Source of the DNA: Gemmatimonadota bacterium
Lineage (GTDB): Bacteria > Gemmatimonadota > Gemmatimonadetes > Gemmatimonadales > GWC2-71-9
Length of the DNA stretch: 31,213 bases
Assembly (NCBI GenBank): GCA_016180765.1
Contig: JACPAP010000027.1
Location: 1 to 31,213 of the forward strand
Direction of reading: 5' to 3'
Shown here: in pieces, positions 6,311 to 14,869 of the stretch
Layout of the letters: the number at the start of each line of letters is the position of its first letter
Position numbering within the stretch: the stretch's first letter is position 1
Made by a program: the position numbers and the translations under genes
Notes under the pieces: model-generated
Told to the model about the DNA's origin: nothing
What the model saw: the letters and a program-made list of their open reading frames with translations, nothing else
Database searches by the model: none

Positions 6311-8830
6311 CTAGACGACCAGATTCACCAGCCGGTCCTCGACGTAGACCGCCTTTCGGACTTTCTTGCCACCCACGAACTTCCGGACCGCGTCGTCGGC
6401 CAGGGCCCGCTCCACAGCTTGGGCTTGCGTCATTCCACGCGTCACCTGCAGCCGGCCACGCACCCGACCGTTGACCTGCACCACCAGCTCGATCTGGGAC
6501 TCCTGGGCGAGCCCGGCATCCCACCTGGGCCAGGACCCGTCGAACACGGTTCCGCGCCGCCCCAGCCGCTCCCAGCACTCCTCGGCGAAATGCGGCGCGA
6601 GCGGCGCCAGCATAATGATGATGGGCTCGATCAGCTCAGGAGTGACGCGGGCACCGGGCTCACTGGTGGCGAGGCCGGTGGCATCACGGAGCGCGTTGAT
6701 GTACTCCATCATGGCCGCGATGGCCGTGTTGTAGCGCAGCTCCTCGATGTCTTCCGTGACCTTGCGAATGGCCTGGTGGAGTTTGGTGAGCGTGGCGCGG
6801 TCCGGCTTGCCTCCGTCGCCAGCCTGAGCCGCCCGCACCGCGCCCCACACCTTGTCCAGGAAGCGCCGGATGCCGGCGATCCCCTCGTCCCGGAAGTCGC
6901 CCCCTTCCTGGTACGGCCCCAGGAACATGAGGTACATGCGGAAGGTGTCCGCGCCCCACCTGGCGATGTGGTCGTCCGGCACCACCACGTTGCCGCGGGA
7001 CTTGGACATCTTGGCGCCGTCCTTGACGATGGTGCCGTGGGCCCGGAACCGGACGTACGGCTCCTCAAACGGCAGCAGCTTGAGATCGTGCAACACCATG
7101 GTGATGAAGCGCGAGTACATGAGGTGGAGCACCGCGTGCTCGTTCCCGCCGATGTAGGTGCTCACCGGGAGCCACTTGCGCGTGAGCTCCGCGTCGAACG
7201 CCCGGTCCACGAACTCGGTCGAGGGATAGCGCAGGAAGTACCACGCCGAGTCCAGGAACGTGTCCGAGACATCGGTCTCGCGGCGGCCCAGCTTGCCACA
7301 GCGCGGGCACGGGACGCGGTACCACTCTTCGTGGCGGGCCAGCGGCGAGACCCCGCTTTCGTCCGGCCGGAAATCCTCGATGGGCGGCAACAGCACCGGG
7401 AGGTCCTTCTCGGGAACCGGCACCGGCCCGCACGCTGCGCAATGAATCACCGGGATGGGCGGGCCCCAGTAGCGCTGCCGCGAGATGCACCAGTCGTGGA
7501 GCCGGTACTGCACCTGAGACTTCGCGAGCTGGCGCTGGCTCAGCCACTCGGTGATGGCCCGAACGGCGTCACGGCACGGCATCCCGTCAAACTGGGCGCT
7601 GTTCGTGAGGACGCCGTCCCAGGTGGTGAACGGAAGAACGGGGTCCGGGGTCCGAGGTCCGGGGTCCGGGGTTGCCGCCGCGGCTTCCCCGGTCCCCGGT
7701 CCCCGGCCCCCGGCCCCCGGCCCCACCACCTGCCGGATTTCCAGCCCGAACTGCCTCGCAAACTCGAAATCGCGCTCGTCGTGCGCCGGAACACCCATGA
7801 TCGCGCCGCTGCCGTACTCCATCAGCACGTAATCGGCGATCCAGATCGGCACCGCTTCGCCCGTAGCAGGGTTCCGCGCGTAGGCGCCGGTGAATACCCC
7901 GGTCTTGTCCTTGGAGCCGACCCGTCGCGCTACTAGATCCATGTTCGCCACGCGCTCGCGGTAGGCTTTGACCTGCGTCTGCCGGTCCGTGGCCGTGAGC
8001 CGCTCCACCAGCGGGTGCTCGGGAGCGAGCACCACGTAGGTGGCCCCGAATATCGTGTCCGGCCGCGTGGTGTACACCCGGATGGGCTCGGAGACCGGCG
8101 TCTCAAACACCAGCTCCGCCCCCTCCGAGCGCCCGATCCAATTCGCCTGCATGGTCCGCGTGGAATCGGACCAGTCGAGCGTCTTGAGATTCTCGAGCAG
8201 CCGCTCCGTGTACCTGGTGATCTTGAAGAACCACTGCGCCAGGAACCGCTGCACCACGCGGGTATCGGGGTGGCGCTCGCAGTAGCCGCCGTTGACGACC
8301 TGCTCGTTGGCGAGCACGGTCTTGCACTCGGGGCACCAGTTGACCGGCGCCTGCCGCCGCTCCGCCAGGCCAGCCTCGAACAACTTCACGAAGATCCACT
8401 GGGTCCACTGGTAGTACTGCGGGTCGATCGTCTGGACCTCGTGGTCCCAGTCGATCATCAACCCCACGCGTTTCAGCTGGCGGCGAAAGTTGACGATGTT
8501 CTGCGGGATCAGTCGTCCGGGGTGCTGGTTGACCTTGAGGGCGTAGTTCTCCGAGTGGATCCCGAACGCGTCGAACCCCAGGGGCTCGAACACGTCCCAT
8601 CCCTGGAGCCGGCGGAACCGGCCGTGGATGTCGCTTCCCACGAACGCGAACACGTTCCCCACGTGCAGCCCCTCGGCCGAGGGATAGGGGAACATCATGA
8701 GGTTGAAGTACGGCTTGGCCGCCGCGCGCAGGTCCACCGCGTTGGTGCGGCGCTCCTCCCACAGCCGCTGCCACTTGACCTCCACCGCGGCGGGATCGTA
8801 CGCGGGGTTCTGTCGTGGATCTGTGGCCAT
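6311..8830 (-). CDS. leuS: Leucyl-tRNA synthetase
   Basis: This 839-residue class I synthetase charges tRNA-Leu in the cytoplasm. Visible are the HIGH-equivalent in PYPSAEGLHVGN (His56 to Asn59, with Asn replacing the last His), a zinc-type CPEC, the CP1 editing domain with TTRPDTIFGATY and GVPAHDERDFEFA, the KMSKS loop (AKMSKSRGN) and the C-terminal anticodon-binding helices. The family's normal stretch between FGLEIRQVV and the conserved GVLTNSAQFDG is replaced by a Gly/Pro/Ala-rich insert (residues 370-397) encoded by a heptad hairpin. The frame is preserved and all catalytic parts are present, so the enzyme is presumably active. The ATG at 8830 lacks a nearby Shine-Dalgarno; a TAGATT about 8 bases upstream could be a -10 of a near-leaderless transcript. 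Confidence 0.97.
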   Translation of the reverse strand: MATDPRQNPAYDPAAVEVKWQRLWEERRTNAVDLRAAAKPYFNLMMFPYPSAEGLHVGNVFAFVGSDIHGRFRRLQGWDVFEPLGFDAFGIHSENYALKVNQHPGRLIPQNIVNFRRQLKRVGLMIDWDHEVQTIDPQYYQWTQWIFVKLFEAGLAERRQAPVNWCPECKTVLANEQVVNGGYCERHPDTRVVQRFLAQWFFKITRYTERLLENLKTLDWSDSTRTMQANWIGRSEGAELVFETPVSEPIRVYTTRPDTIFGATYVVLAPEHPLVERLTATDRQTQVKAYRERVANMDLVARRVGSKDKTGVFTGAYARNPATGEAVPIWIADYVLMEYGSGAIMGVPAHDERDFEFARQFGLEIRQVVGPGAGGRGPGTGEAAAATPDPGPRTPDPVLPFTTWDGVLTNSAQFDGMPCRDAVRAITEWLSQRQLAKSQVQYRLHDWCISRQRYWGPPIPVIHCAACGPVPVPEKDLPVLLPPIEDFRPDESGVSPLARHEEWYRVPCPRCGKLGRRETDVSDTFLDSAWYFLRYPSTEFVDRAFDAELTRKWLPVSTYIGGNEHAVLHLMYSRFITMVLHDLKLLPFEEPYVRFRAHGTIVKDGAKMSKSRGNVVVPDDHIARWGADTFRMYLMFLGPYQEGGDFRDEGIAGIRRFLDKVWGAVRAAQAGDGGKPDRATLTKLHQAIRKVTEDIEELRYNTAIAAMMEYINALRDATGLATSEPGARVTPELIEPIIIMLAPLAPHFAEECWERLGRRGTVFDGSWPRWDAGLAQESQIELVVQVNGRVRGRLQVTRGMTQAQAVERALADDAVRKFVGGKKVRKAVYVEDRLVNLVV
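7640..7724. repeat. Heptad hairpin, GGGGTCC type, inside leuS
   Basis: The left arm, 7640-7674, has 7-bp units GGGGTCC, GGGGTCC, GAGGTCC, GGGGTCC and a decayed fifth unit. The right arm, 7687-7721, has units CCCCGGT, CCCCGGT and three CCCCGGC. The arms pair at about six of every seven positions, around a GCCGCCGCGGC-rich centre. It is the same architecture as the intergenic heptad hairpins but lies inside a coding region, and it is translated as a low-complexity loop in the LeuRS editing domain. Confidence 0.88.
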
Positions 8831-8875
8831 CGGGCTCTAATCTAAACACCTCCGCGGGCTGGGGCCTGAGAGCGG

Positions 8876-8951
8876 CGGGAAACGGGCAACGGGAAACGTA
8901 GGCCGACCGTTTCCCGTTTCCCCTTTCCCGTTTCCCGTTTCCCGTTTCCCG
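8876..8951. repeat. Heptad hairpin, CGGGAAA/TTTCCCG type
   Basis: The left arm is three units (CGGGAAA, CGGGCAA, CGGGAAA; 8876-8896). The right arm is six contiguous units of TTTCCCG (second unit TTTCCCC; 8910-8951). An 11-base centre separates the arms. The unequal copy number suggests unit-wise expansion. The element occupies the gap between the serA stop (8963) and the leuS start (8830). No T-run follows it. Confidence 0.9.
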
Positions 8952-8962
8952 AACAGACCCAG

Positions 8963-10558
8963 TCAGGCCACGCCGTTGAGATTCGCCAGCCGCACGTCCA
9001 GCACGTCCGGCAGGCCGGACAGCCGCTCCAACACCTCGGGGGGCGGTGGTTGATCCACGGCCACGGCGCCGAGGGCTTCCTGGCCCTGTTGCGTGCGGCG
9101 GGATAGGTGATACGCGCCTATGTTGATCCGCGCCTCTCCTAGCACGGTCCCCACCCGGCCGATCACGCCCGGCACGTCGCGGTTCCGGAGCACGAGAATG
9201 TGGCCATCCGGGGGGATATCGATGGCGAACCCGTTGATCCGGACGATGTGGCCGTGCTCACCAGCCAGGGCCCCCACCACGCTCGCCGTCCCGGACGCCG
9301 CGCGCACCGTCACCTCGACGGTGGTCTCGAATCCCGGCTCCGGCGCCCCGGTGCGCCCGCCCAGGGCGATCCCTCGGCCTTCCGCCAGGGCCGCCGCGTT
9401 CACCAGGGTCACCGGACCCACGCCCATGGTGCCGAGCGCACCCTCGATGGCCGCCAGCTGGATCACCCGCTGCGCTCCTTGATCGGTGCCCCCGTAGTGC
9501 ACCTCGATCCCCTCCACGCGCCCCGGGCTCAGCGCCGCGGCGAATCGCCCCAGCCGCCTCGCCAGGTCCAGGAGCGGCTCGAGCCGCGCCAGCATGGCTC
9601 CCGACACGCCCGGGAGGTTGACCGCGCCGCTCAGGTTCCCCGTGACCAGCGCGTCGCGCACCACGCGACAGATCTCGAGACTCACCAGCTCCTGCGCTTC
9701 CGCCGTGGACGCGGCCAGGTGCGGGGTGAGGATCACGCGCTCCGCACTACGGAGCGGCGAATCGGCGGGCAACGGCTCGGTCTCGAACACGTCGATCGCG
9801 GCTCCGGCGAGCTTCCCCTGCTCCAGCGCCTGGAGCAGCGCCGGCTCGTCCACCAGCCCGCCGCGGGCGCAGTTGAGCAGCACGGCGCTCGGCTTCATCA
9901 GGCCGATGCGCCGGCGATCGATCAGCGCCTTGGTTTCCTTGGTCAGCGGAAGATGGAGGGTGACGACATCCACCCGCTGCAACAGCTCGTCGAGCGGCAC
10001 CAGCTCTGCTTGCAGCTCCTTGGCGCGCCCCTCGGTCAAGTAGGGGTCGTAGGCCAGCACCGCCATCCCGAAGGCGCGGGCCAGCGTCGCCACGTGCGCC
10101 CCGATCCTTCCTAAGCCCACGATCCCCAGGGTCTTGCCCCTGAGCTCGGTGCCCAGGAACCGCTGCCGGTCCCACTCGCCGGTGCGCATGCTGGCGTCCG
10201 CCCAAGGAATCTTCCGGACCAGGGCGAGGAGCAGGCCCACCGTGTGTTCGGCGGCGCTCACCGTGTTGCCGCCGGGCGCGTTGAAGACCGCGATCCCGCG
10301 CCGGGTGGCTTCCTCCAGGTCGATGTTATCCACGCCGATGCCCGCGCGCCCGATGACCCGCAGTTGCGGCGCCTGGGCCAGCAGCTCGGCGGTCACCTTG
10401 GTCTCGGAGCGGACCAGCAGCGCCTGCGCCTGCGGGAGCGCCTCTTTGAACTTGCTCGGATTCTTGATCGCCTTCAGCACTTCCAGTCCCGGCGCCTGCT
10501 CCAGCAGCGCCAGCCCGCCGGCATCCACCTTGTCCGCTACCACCACGACCCGCTTCAT
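8963..10558 (-). CDS. serA: D-3-phosphoglycerate dehydrogenase
   Basis: This 531-residue enzyme oxidises 3-phosphoglycerate to 3-phosphohydroxypyruvate with NAD+, the first step of serine synthesis. It shows the split substrate domain, the Rossmann motif GIVGLGRIG (about 145-153), the catalytic segments NCARGGLVDE, ETEPLP and LTPHLAAST, then the allosteric substrate-binding (ASB) domain and a C-terminal ACT domain (VLRNRDVPGVIGRVGTVLGE). The length is typical of the long type with ASB plus ACT, which is usually feedback-inhibited by serine. The ATG at 10558 overlaps the stop of the upstream aminotransferase as ATGA. Together they form a serine-pathway pair. Confidence 0.97.
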   Translation of the reverse strand: MKRVVVVADKVDAGGLALLEQAPGLEVLKAIKNPSKFKEALPQAQALLVRSETKVTAELLAQAPQLRVIGRAGIGVDNIDLEEATRRGIAVFNAPGGNTVSAAEHTVGLLLALVRKIPWADASMRTGEWDRQRFLGTELRGKTLGIVGLGRIGAHVATLARAFGMAVLAYDPYLTEGRAKELQAELVPLDELLQRVDVVTLHLPLTKETKALIDRRRIGLMKPSAVLLNCARGGLVDEPALLQALEQGKLAGAAIDVFETEPLPADSPLRSAERVILTPHLAASTAEAQELVSLEICRVVRDALVTGNLSGAVNLPGVSGAMLARLEPLLDLARRLGRFAAALSPGRVEGIEVHYGGTDQGAQRVIQLAAIEGALGTMGVGPVTLVNAAALAEGRGIALGGRTGAPEPGFETTVEVTVRAASGTASVVGALAGEHGHIVRINGFAIDIPPDGHILVLRNRDVPGVIGRVGTVLGEARINIGAYHLSRRTQQGQEALGAVAVDQPPPPEVLERLSGLPDVLDVRLANLNGVA

Positions 10559-11646
10559 CGCGTCGCCGCCTCCACTTCGGCCAGCACTGCCTGCACGCCG
10601 GCTACCGTGTGATCACCCATGTGCCCGATCCGAATGGTGGACTCCTTGAGCGAGCCGTAGCCGGAGCCGATGGTCCAGCCCCGCTCCCCCAACGCCTGAG
10701 CGATCGCCCGCCCCTTCTTCCCCTCAGGCACCTTGAGACACGAGATGGTCCAGGATCGCCGCCCTTCGGCGGGGAGATACGAGAAGCCCAGCGCGCCGCC
10801 CGACCCCGCCACCCACTGCTCCACCGCTTGCCGCATGGCGTCGTGCCGCCGCCACCTAGCCTCCACCCCACCCTCGGCGGCGATCCGCTGGAGTTGCGCG
10901 TCGAGCGCGTAATAAAGGGACATAGCCGGCGTGTTGGTGGGTTGCATCTCCGCGGCCGCCTCGTCGAAGGCCACCAGGTCCAGGTATGCGCCGCGCTCCG
11001 GAATGGTTTGGGCCCGCTCCAGCATCCGCTCGGAGGCGACGCCCAGCGCCAGCCCCGGTGGCAGCGCCAGGGCCTTCTGGGACCCGGTGAACCCGAAATC
11101 CAATCCCCAGGCGTCGGTCTCGACCGGAGATCCCGCGAGCGAGGTCACGGCGTCCACCAACAGGAGCACATCCGGGTGCTGGCGCATCACCTGGGCCAGC
11201 GCCTCCAGGGGCGCCAGGGCGCCGGTGGACGTCTCGGAGTGAACCATGGTGACCGCGTCTACCTCCGAGCGCCGGAGGGCGTCGTGCAGCATGTCCGCCT
11301 CGATGGTCTGGCCCGGCGCCACGTTGAGCCGGATGACCTCGCGGCCGGTGGCGGCCACGATCGCGGCGAACCGCTCGCCGAACGCGCCGCTCACCAACGA
11401 CAGGGCCCGCTGCCGCACCCCCGACCGCACCGCCATCTCCATGAAGCCGGTGGCGGAGCAGGTGCCCACCAGCACCCGGCGCTGAGTGCGGAACAGTTGT
11501 TTCAGCGGTTCCGCCATGCCCGCCAGCAGCTGGCGCATCTCCCGGCCCCGATGCGGGATCATCGGGCGGGTGAGCGCGGCGAGGACGCCCGGGTGCACCT
11601 CCGTGGGACCCGGCAGGAAAAAGCGCCCGAACGAGGGCGCCGTCAT
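10555..11646 (-). CDS. Class V aminotransferase, probable phosphoserine or serine-type aminotransferase
   Basis: This 363-residue PLP enzyme is of the alanine-glyoxylate/serine-pyruvate fold. The N-terminal FFLPGPTEVHPGVL loop is typical of the family, TCSATGFMEMAV binds PLP phosphate, and VDAVTSLAG carries the PLP-ring aspartate. The Schiff-base lysine is K191 in FGFTGSQKALALPPGL. Because it is translationally coupled to serA (ATGA overlap at 10555-10558), the likely role is transamination of 3-phosphohydroxypyruvate to phosphoserine; this is inference from context. The ATG at 11646 is chosen because it overlaps the nicotinamidase stop (ATGA) and begins the conserved fold; the longer upstream frame reads antisense-like residues. 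Confidence 0.9.
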   Translation of the reverse strand: MTAPSFGRFFLPGPTEVHPGVLAALTRPMIPHRGREMRQLLAGMAEPLKQLFRTQRRVLVGTCSATGFMEMAVRSGVRQRALSLVSGAFGERFAAIVAATGREVIRLNVAPGQTIEADMLHDALRRSEVDAVTMVHSETSTGALAPLEALAQVMRQHPDVLLLVDAVTSLAGSPVETDAWGLDFGFTGSQKALALPPGLALGVASERMLERAQTIPERGAYLDLVAFDEAAAEMQPTNTPAMSLYYALDAQLQRIAAEGGVEARWRRHDAMRQAVEQWVAGSGGALGFSYLPAEGRRSWTISCLKVPEGKKGRAIAQALGERGWTIGSGYGSLKESTIRIGHMGDHTVAGVQAVLAEVEAATR

Positions 11647-12314
11647 CCGGGTTGCGCCGGAGCTGATTCCGCGCGTCGCCGCGCGAGTGCGATTGCGTCC
11701 GTAGTGGTGACGAGTTCCGCGCCGCGCTGCTGCCACTGCCCCAGCAGCCGCTCGGCCTGCTTGGCGTCGATCGGCTTCATCGCGTCGGTGACCACATAGA
11801 GTTGGGTGTGGGGCCGGCGTTGGAGCAGGCCCTCGATGGCGTACTTGTCGCACACGTCCAGGGCCACGCCGTACAGCACGATCCGCTCCGGATCCAGCTC
11901 CCGGACCACGGGCTCCACGTTGGGGTTGGTGAACACGTCGAACCAGTGCTTGTGAAACAGGATGTCGCCGTCGTGACGCCGCACCCGCTTCGTGAGCTCG
12001 ACCGCCGGCAGGGGCTCCGGCTCGATCACCAGCGGGCCCGTGAGCGCGGTTTCCGGAATCTTCCGCTGGCCCGCGGTGCCGCGCATGCAATGCGGCGGAA
12101 ACGTCTCCTTGAAGTCCGGGGCGTCCGACAGCTCGCGGTGCCCCGGCACATGGTCGTCCGCGCTGGCCACGACGCGGATGCCGTGCTGGTGCGCCGCGCC
12201 CGTCAGCTGCGCCAAATTGGGAATGATCCGCTCGGCGTCCGGCACGTACAGCTTGCCGTCGGCGCGCATGAAGTCGTATTGGGTGTCGACGTCCCAGAAG
12301 ATCAGGCCGGCCAT
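11643..12314 (-). CDS. pncA: Nicotinamidase-like cysteine hydrolase (isochorismatase fold)
   Basis: This 223-residue hydrolase has the catalytic triad pattern of nicotinamidases: Asp in LIFWDVDTQYDF (D8 or D10), a lysine in FHKHWFDVF (about K122) and the nucleophile Cys155 in LYGVALDVCDKYA. The metal-site region SADDHVPGH and the FPPHCMRGTAG motif are characteristic of the nicotinamidase branch. It would deamidate nicotinamide to nicotinate for NAD salvage, and a nicotinate phosphoribosyltransferase lies 3.6 kb away on the same strand. The start at ATG 12314 is preferred because upstream codons are encoded by the repeat hairpin. The stop overlaps the aminotransferase start as ATGA. Confidence 0.85.
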   Translation of the reverse strand: MAGLIFWDVDTQYDFMRADGKLYVPDAERIIPNLAQLTGAAHQHGIRVVASADDHVPGHRELSDAPDFKETFPPHCMRGTAGQRKIPETALTGPLVIEPEPLPAVELTKRVRRHDGDILFHKHWFDVFTNPNVEPVVRELDPERIVLYGVALDVCDKYAIEGLLQRRPHTQLYVVTDAMKPIDAKQAERLLGQWQQRGAELVTTTDAIALARRRAESAPAQPG

Positions 12315-12339
12315 CTCGATGCCCGCGAGAAAAGCGTTG

Positions 12340-12423
12340 TCCGTTATCCGTTCTCCGTGGTCCGTGGTCCCGCCGGCCACCGACAACGCTCGACGGAAAA
12401 CGGATAACGGGCAGCGGATGACG
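12340..12423. repeat. Heptad hairpin, TCCGTNN type, at the 3' end of the arg genes
   Basis: The left arm has units TCCGTTA, TCCGTTC, TCCGTGG and TCCGTGG (12340-12367). The right arm has ACGGAAA, ACGGATA, ACGGGCA and GCGGATG (12393-12420). CCGTTATCCGTT pairs exactly with its complement across a 25-base centre. It begins about 13 bp after the argA stop (12436). On the minus strand the hairpin is followed by GCTTTTCTCG, so this copy could serve as a weak terminator for the arg operon. Confidence 0.85.
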
Positions 12424-12435
12424 TTTTACGGTAAG

Positions 12436-12948
12436 CTACTTCGATGCTCGACGAGATGCTACGTCAGTTAAATGCACCGCGATCTCGTCGCACGAGTGCC
12501 GTCGCGGGCAGCGGGCGCAGTCGAACCATACCTTGAGGGGGAAGCGGCTCTTCTCCACCGTGGTGAACCCCAGCCGGTGGAAGAAGCCGGGCACCCGGGT
12601 GAGGGCGAACACATCGGCGAAGCCCAGCTCCGCCGCGCGATCCAGCAGGCGCTCGACGACGCCCAAGCCCACGCCCTGTCCCTGGGCCCGCGGCGCAACC
12701 GCCAGCGCGATCACTTCCGCCAGCCCGGAGGAGTACGGCTTCAGCCCGCCCATGCCGATCACCTTGCCGTGCTGATCGGTAGCGACGCGGTAGTTGGCGA
12801 TGTCCCGCTCCAGGTCGGCCGCGGTGCGGGGTAGGAGGTCGCCAGTCGCGATATAGGGGCCCATGAGCTGTACCATCGCCGGAACATCGTCCAGCGTGGC
12901 GGCGCGGGGGGAGACGATGAGCTGGCTGGGAACCGGAAGCGCGGTCAC
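12436..12948 (-). CDS. argA: GNAT N-acetyltransferase, probable short-form N-acetylglutamate synthase
   Basis: This 170-residue GNAT protein has acetyl-CoA loop RAQGQGVG (87-94) and the C-terminal GFFHRLGF motif. A cysteine-bearing tail KVWFDCARCPRRHSCDE (C144, C147, C153) resembles short ArgA enzymes such as the mycobacterial type. It would acetylate glutamate with acetyl-CoA to start arginine synthesis. The GTG at 12948 overlaps the argD stop as GTGA, so it is the last gene of argC-argB-argD-argA; the position in the cluster supports the call. It is followed by the TCCGTNN hairpin. The alternative is a generic GNAT, but the cluster and Cys tail argue against that. Confidence 0.85.
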   Translation of the reverse strand: MTALPVPSQLIVSPRAATLDDVPAMVQLMGPYIATGDLLPRTAADLERDIANYRVATDQHGKVIGMGGLKPYSSGLAEVIALAVAPRAQGQGVGLGVVERLLDRAAELGFADVFALTRVPGFFHRLGFTTVEKSRFPLKVWFDCARCPRRHSCDEIAVHLTDVASRRASK

Positions 12949-14117
12949 AGGCAGCTCTCCAGCAGCTCCACGCCGCGGGCCAGCTCCTCCCTGGTGATCG
13001 TCAGCGGGGGCAGCAGCCGAATCACGGTGGGACCGGCAGAGATCACCAGCAGGCCACGCTCCAGGGCGCGCTCGACCACCGGCTGTGCCGCGTCCTCGAG
13101 CTCGATGCCCCACATCAGGCCGCGCCCGCGCACCGCCACCACCGAGTCGTGTCGCGCCGCCAGCACCGCCAGACGGGTCCCCAGCCACTCGCCCTTCTGC
13201 CGCACGGCCGCTAGAAACCCCGGCTCGCTCAGCACCCCCAGCTGCGCCAGCGCCAGCGACGCCACGAAGGGGCCGCCGCCGAACGTGGTGGCGTGATCGC
13301 CCGGCTGAACGGACGCCGCTATGGTTTCGTTCACCAGCACGGCGCCCATGGGCAGGCCACCGCCCAGGCCCTTGGCCAGCGTCACCAGGTCCGGCACCAC
13401 CCCGGTTTGCTGGTACGCGAACAGGGTGCCGGTGCGCCCCAGGCCGCACTGGATCTCATCGAAGATCAGCGCCGCACCGGCTTCGCTGCACATTTCGCGG
13501 AGGTCTTGCAGCAGCGCATCGGGCATCACGTTGACGCCGCCCTCGCCCTGCACCGGCTCGACGATCACCGCGGCCGTCCGCCGGCGCGTGATCGCGCGCT
13601 CCAGCTCCGCCTGGTGGCCCGGGTCCACGATCCGGATCCCCGGCACCAGCGGCAGGAACGGCTCCCGGTACGGCGGCCGATCGGTCGCGGCCAGCGCGGC
13701 GAAGGTCCGTCCGTGGAACGACCCCTTCAAGGCAACGATCTCCCGCTGCTCCGGCCCCACAGCCGCCCGCCGCGCGAATTTGAACGCGCCCTCGTTCGCT
13801 TCCGCGCCGGAATTGCAGAAGAACACGTGCGACGCGAACGACCGCTCCACCAGCTCGGCCGCCAGCTCCTCGCCCGGGATAGTGCGGTAGAGATTCGAGG
13901 TGTGCAGCACGCCAGTCTCCGCGGCACGCTCCAAGGCCCGGCGCAGCACCGGATGGTTGTAGCCCAGCAGGTTGACCGAGATCCCGGCCACGAAATCCAG
14001 ATACCGGGTGCCGTCGTCCGCGATGAGCTCGCACCCCTCGCCGGCCACGATGCACACCGGAAACCGGCGATACACCGGAAGCAGCGCCTCGGCGGCCGGA
14101 CGTACCGTGGCGCTCAT
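12945..14117 (-). CDS. argD: Acetylornithine aminotransferase
   Basis: This 390-residue class III PLP aminotransferase converts N-acetylglutamate semialdehyde to N-acetylornithine. Motifs: FVAGISVNLLGYNHP near the N-terminus, FFCNSGAEANEGAFKFAR (99-116) binding PLP phosphate, KGSFHGRT (131-138), the FDEIQCGLGRTG aspartate loop (219-230) and the Schiff-base lysine K249 in LAKGLGGGLPMGA. The ATG at 14117 overlaps the argB stop as ATGA. A longer open frame upstream is only the antiparallel shadow of argB. The enzyme may also serve lysine synthesis as in other bacteria, but nothing here shows that. Confidence 0.96.
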   Translation of the reverse strand: MSATVRPAAEALLPVYRRFPVCIVAGEGCELIADDGTRYLDFVAGISVNLLGYNHPVLRRALERAAETGVLHTSNLYRTIPGEELAAELVERSFASHVFFCNSGAEANEGAFKFARRAAVGPEQREIVALKGSFHGRTFAALAATDRPPYREPFLPLVPGIRIVDPGHQAELERAITRRRTAAVIVEPVQGEGGVNVMPDALLQDLREMCSEAGAALIFDEIQCGLGRTGTLFAYQQTGVVPDLVTLAKGLGGGLPMGAVLVNETIAASVQPGDHATTFGGGPFVASLALAQLGVLSEPGFLAAVRQKGEWLGTRLAVLAARHDSVVAVRGRGLMWGIELEDAAQPVVERALERGLLVISAGPTVIRLLPPLTITREELARGVELLESCL

Positions 14118-14860
14118 GCCGCCGCGCCCGCCGCGCCCGCCGCGGTGATCACCGTGCCTCGGGTCGGATCGGTCAGCATGCCGACGTCCCCGATGCGCGC
14201 CGGGGCACGGCTCGCCGCCACGGCGGCCTTGAGCTTGGCGACCATGCCGCCCTGCACCACGCCGCCCGCAATGAGGCCGTCGAGGTCCGCGGGGGTCACC
14301 GCCGCGATCCGCTCCGCACCGCGCATCACGCCCGGAACGTCCGACACGAACAGCAGCTCGACCGCGTCGAGCGCGTTGGCCACCGCCGCCGCCGCGTCGT
14401 CCGCGTTGACGTTCACGGCGGTTCCGTCGGGCCCGACCGATACCGGCGCCAGCACCGGCGTGATACCGCGCTCCAGCAAACCCAACAGGAACCCGCAGTC
14501 CACGCCCGTCACACGCCCCACCCGGCCCAGGCGCTCCGGATCCAGCAGCTCCACCGTGAAGCACCCGTCACCGCCCGCCACCCCCACCGCGTCCACGCCC
14601 CGCGAGCGGAGCGCCCGCACAATGGCGCTCCGGATGGGACCGCACAGCACCATCTGGACCAGCTCCGCCACCTCGGCGGTGGTGACCCGGACGCCGTCCC
14701 GCATCTCCACCGGCAGGCCGAGCCGCTCCTGCCAGGCCGAGATGCGGCGCCCGCCCCCGTGGACGATCACTGCGGGCCAGGCGTGCTTGACGCCGGTGGC
14801 GAACCGGTCCAGCCACGCGGCGTCTTCCATCTCGCCGCCGCCGACCTTGATGACGCGCAC
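14114..14860 (-). CDS. argB: Acetylglutamate kinase
   Basis: This protein of about 248 residues from the amino-acid-kinase fold phosphorylates N-acetylglutamate. Visible are RVIKVGGGEM at the N-terminus (ATP site), VIVHGGGRRIS, the substrate segment VNVNADDAAAAVANAL, and the C-terminal GGMVAKLKAA and PTRGTVI. The conserved fold begins at GTG 14860; another in-frame GTG at 14899 would add 13 residues encoded by an inverted repeat. Neither has a clear Shine-Dalgarno, so the start is uncertain. It lies between argC and argD (ATGA overlap at its 3' end). LysZ-type aminoadipate kinase is the nearest alternative, but no LysW gene is present. Confidence 0.93.
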   Translation of the reverse strand: MRVIKVGGGEMEDAAWLDRFATGVKHAWPAVIVHGGGRRISAWQERLGLPVEMRDGVRVTTAEVAELVQMVLCGPIRSAIVRALRSRGVDAVGVAGGDGCFTVELLDPERLGRVGRVTGVDCGFLLGLLERGITPVLAPVSVGPDGTAVNVNADDAAAAVANALDAVELLFVSDVPGVMRGAERIAAVTPADLDGLIAGGVVQGGMVAKLKAAVAASRAPARIGDVGMLTDPTRGTVITAAGAAGAAA

Positions 14861-14869
14861 GCCTCTCAG

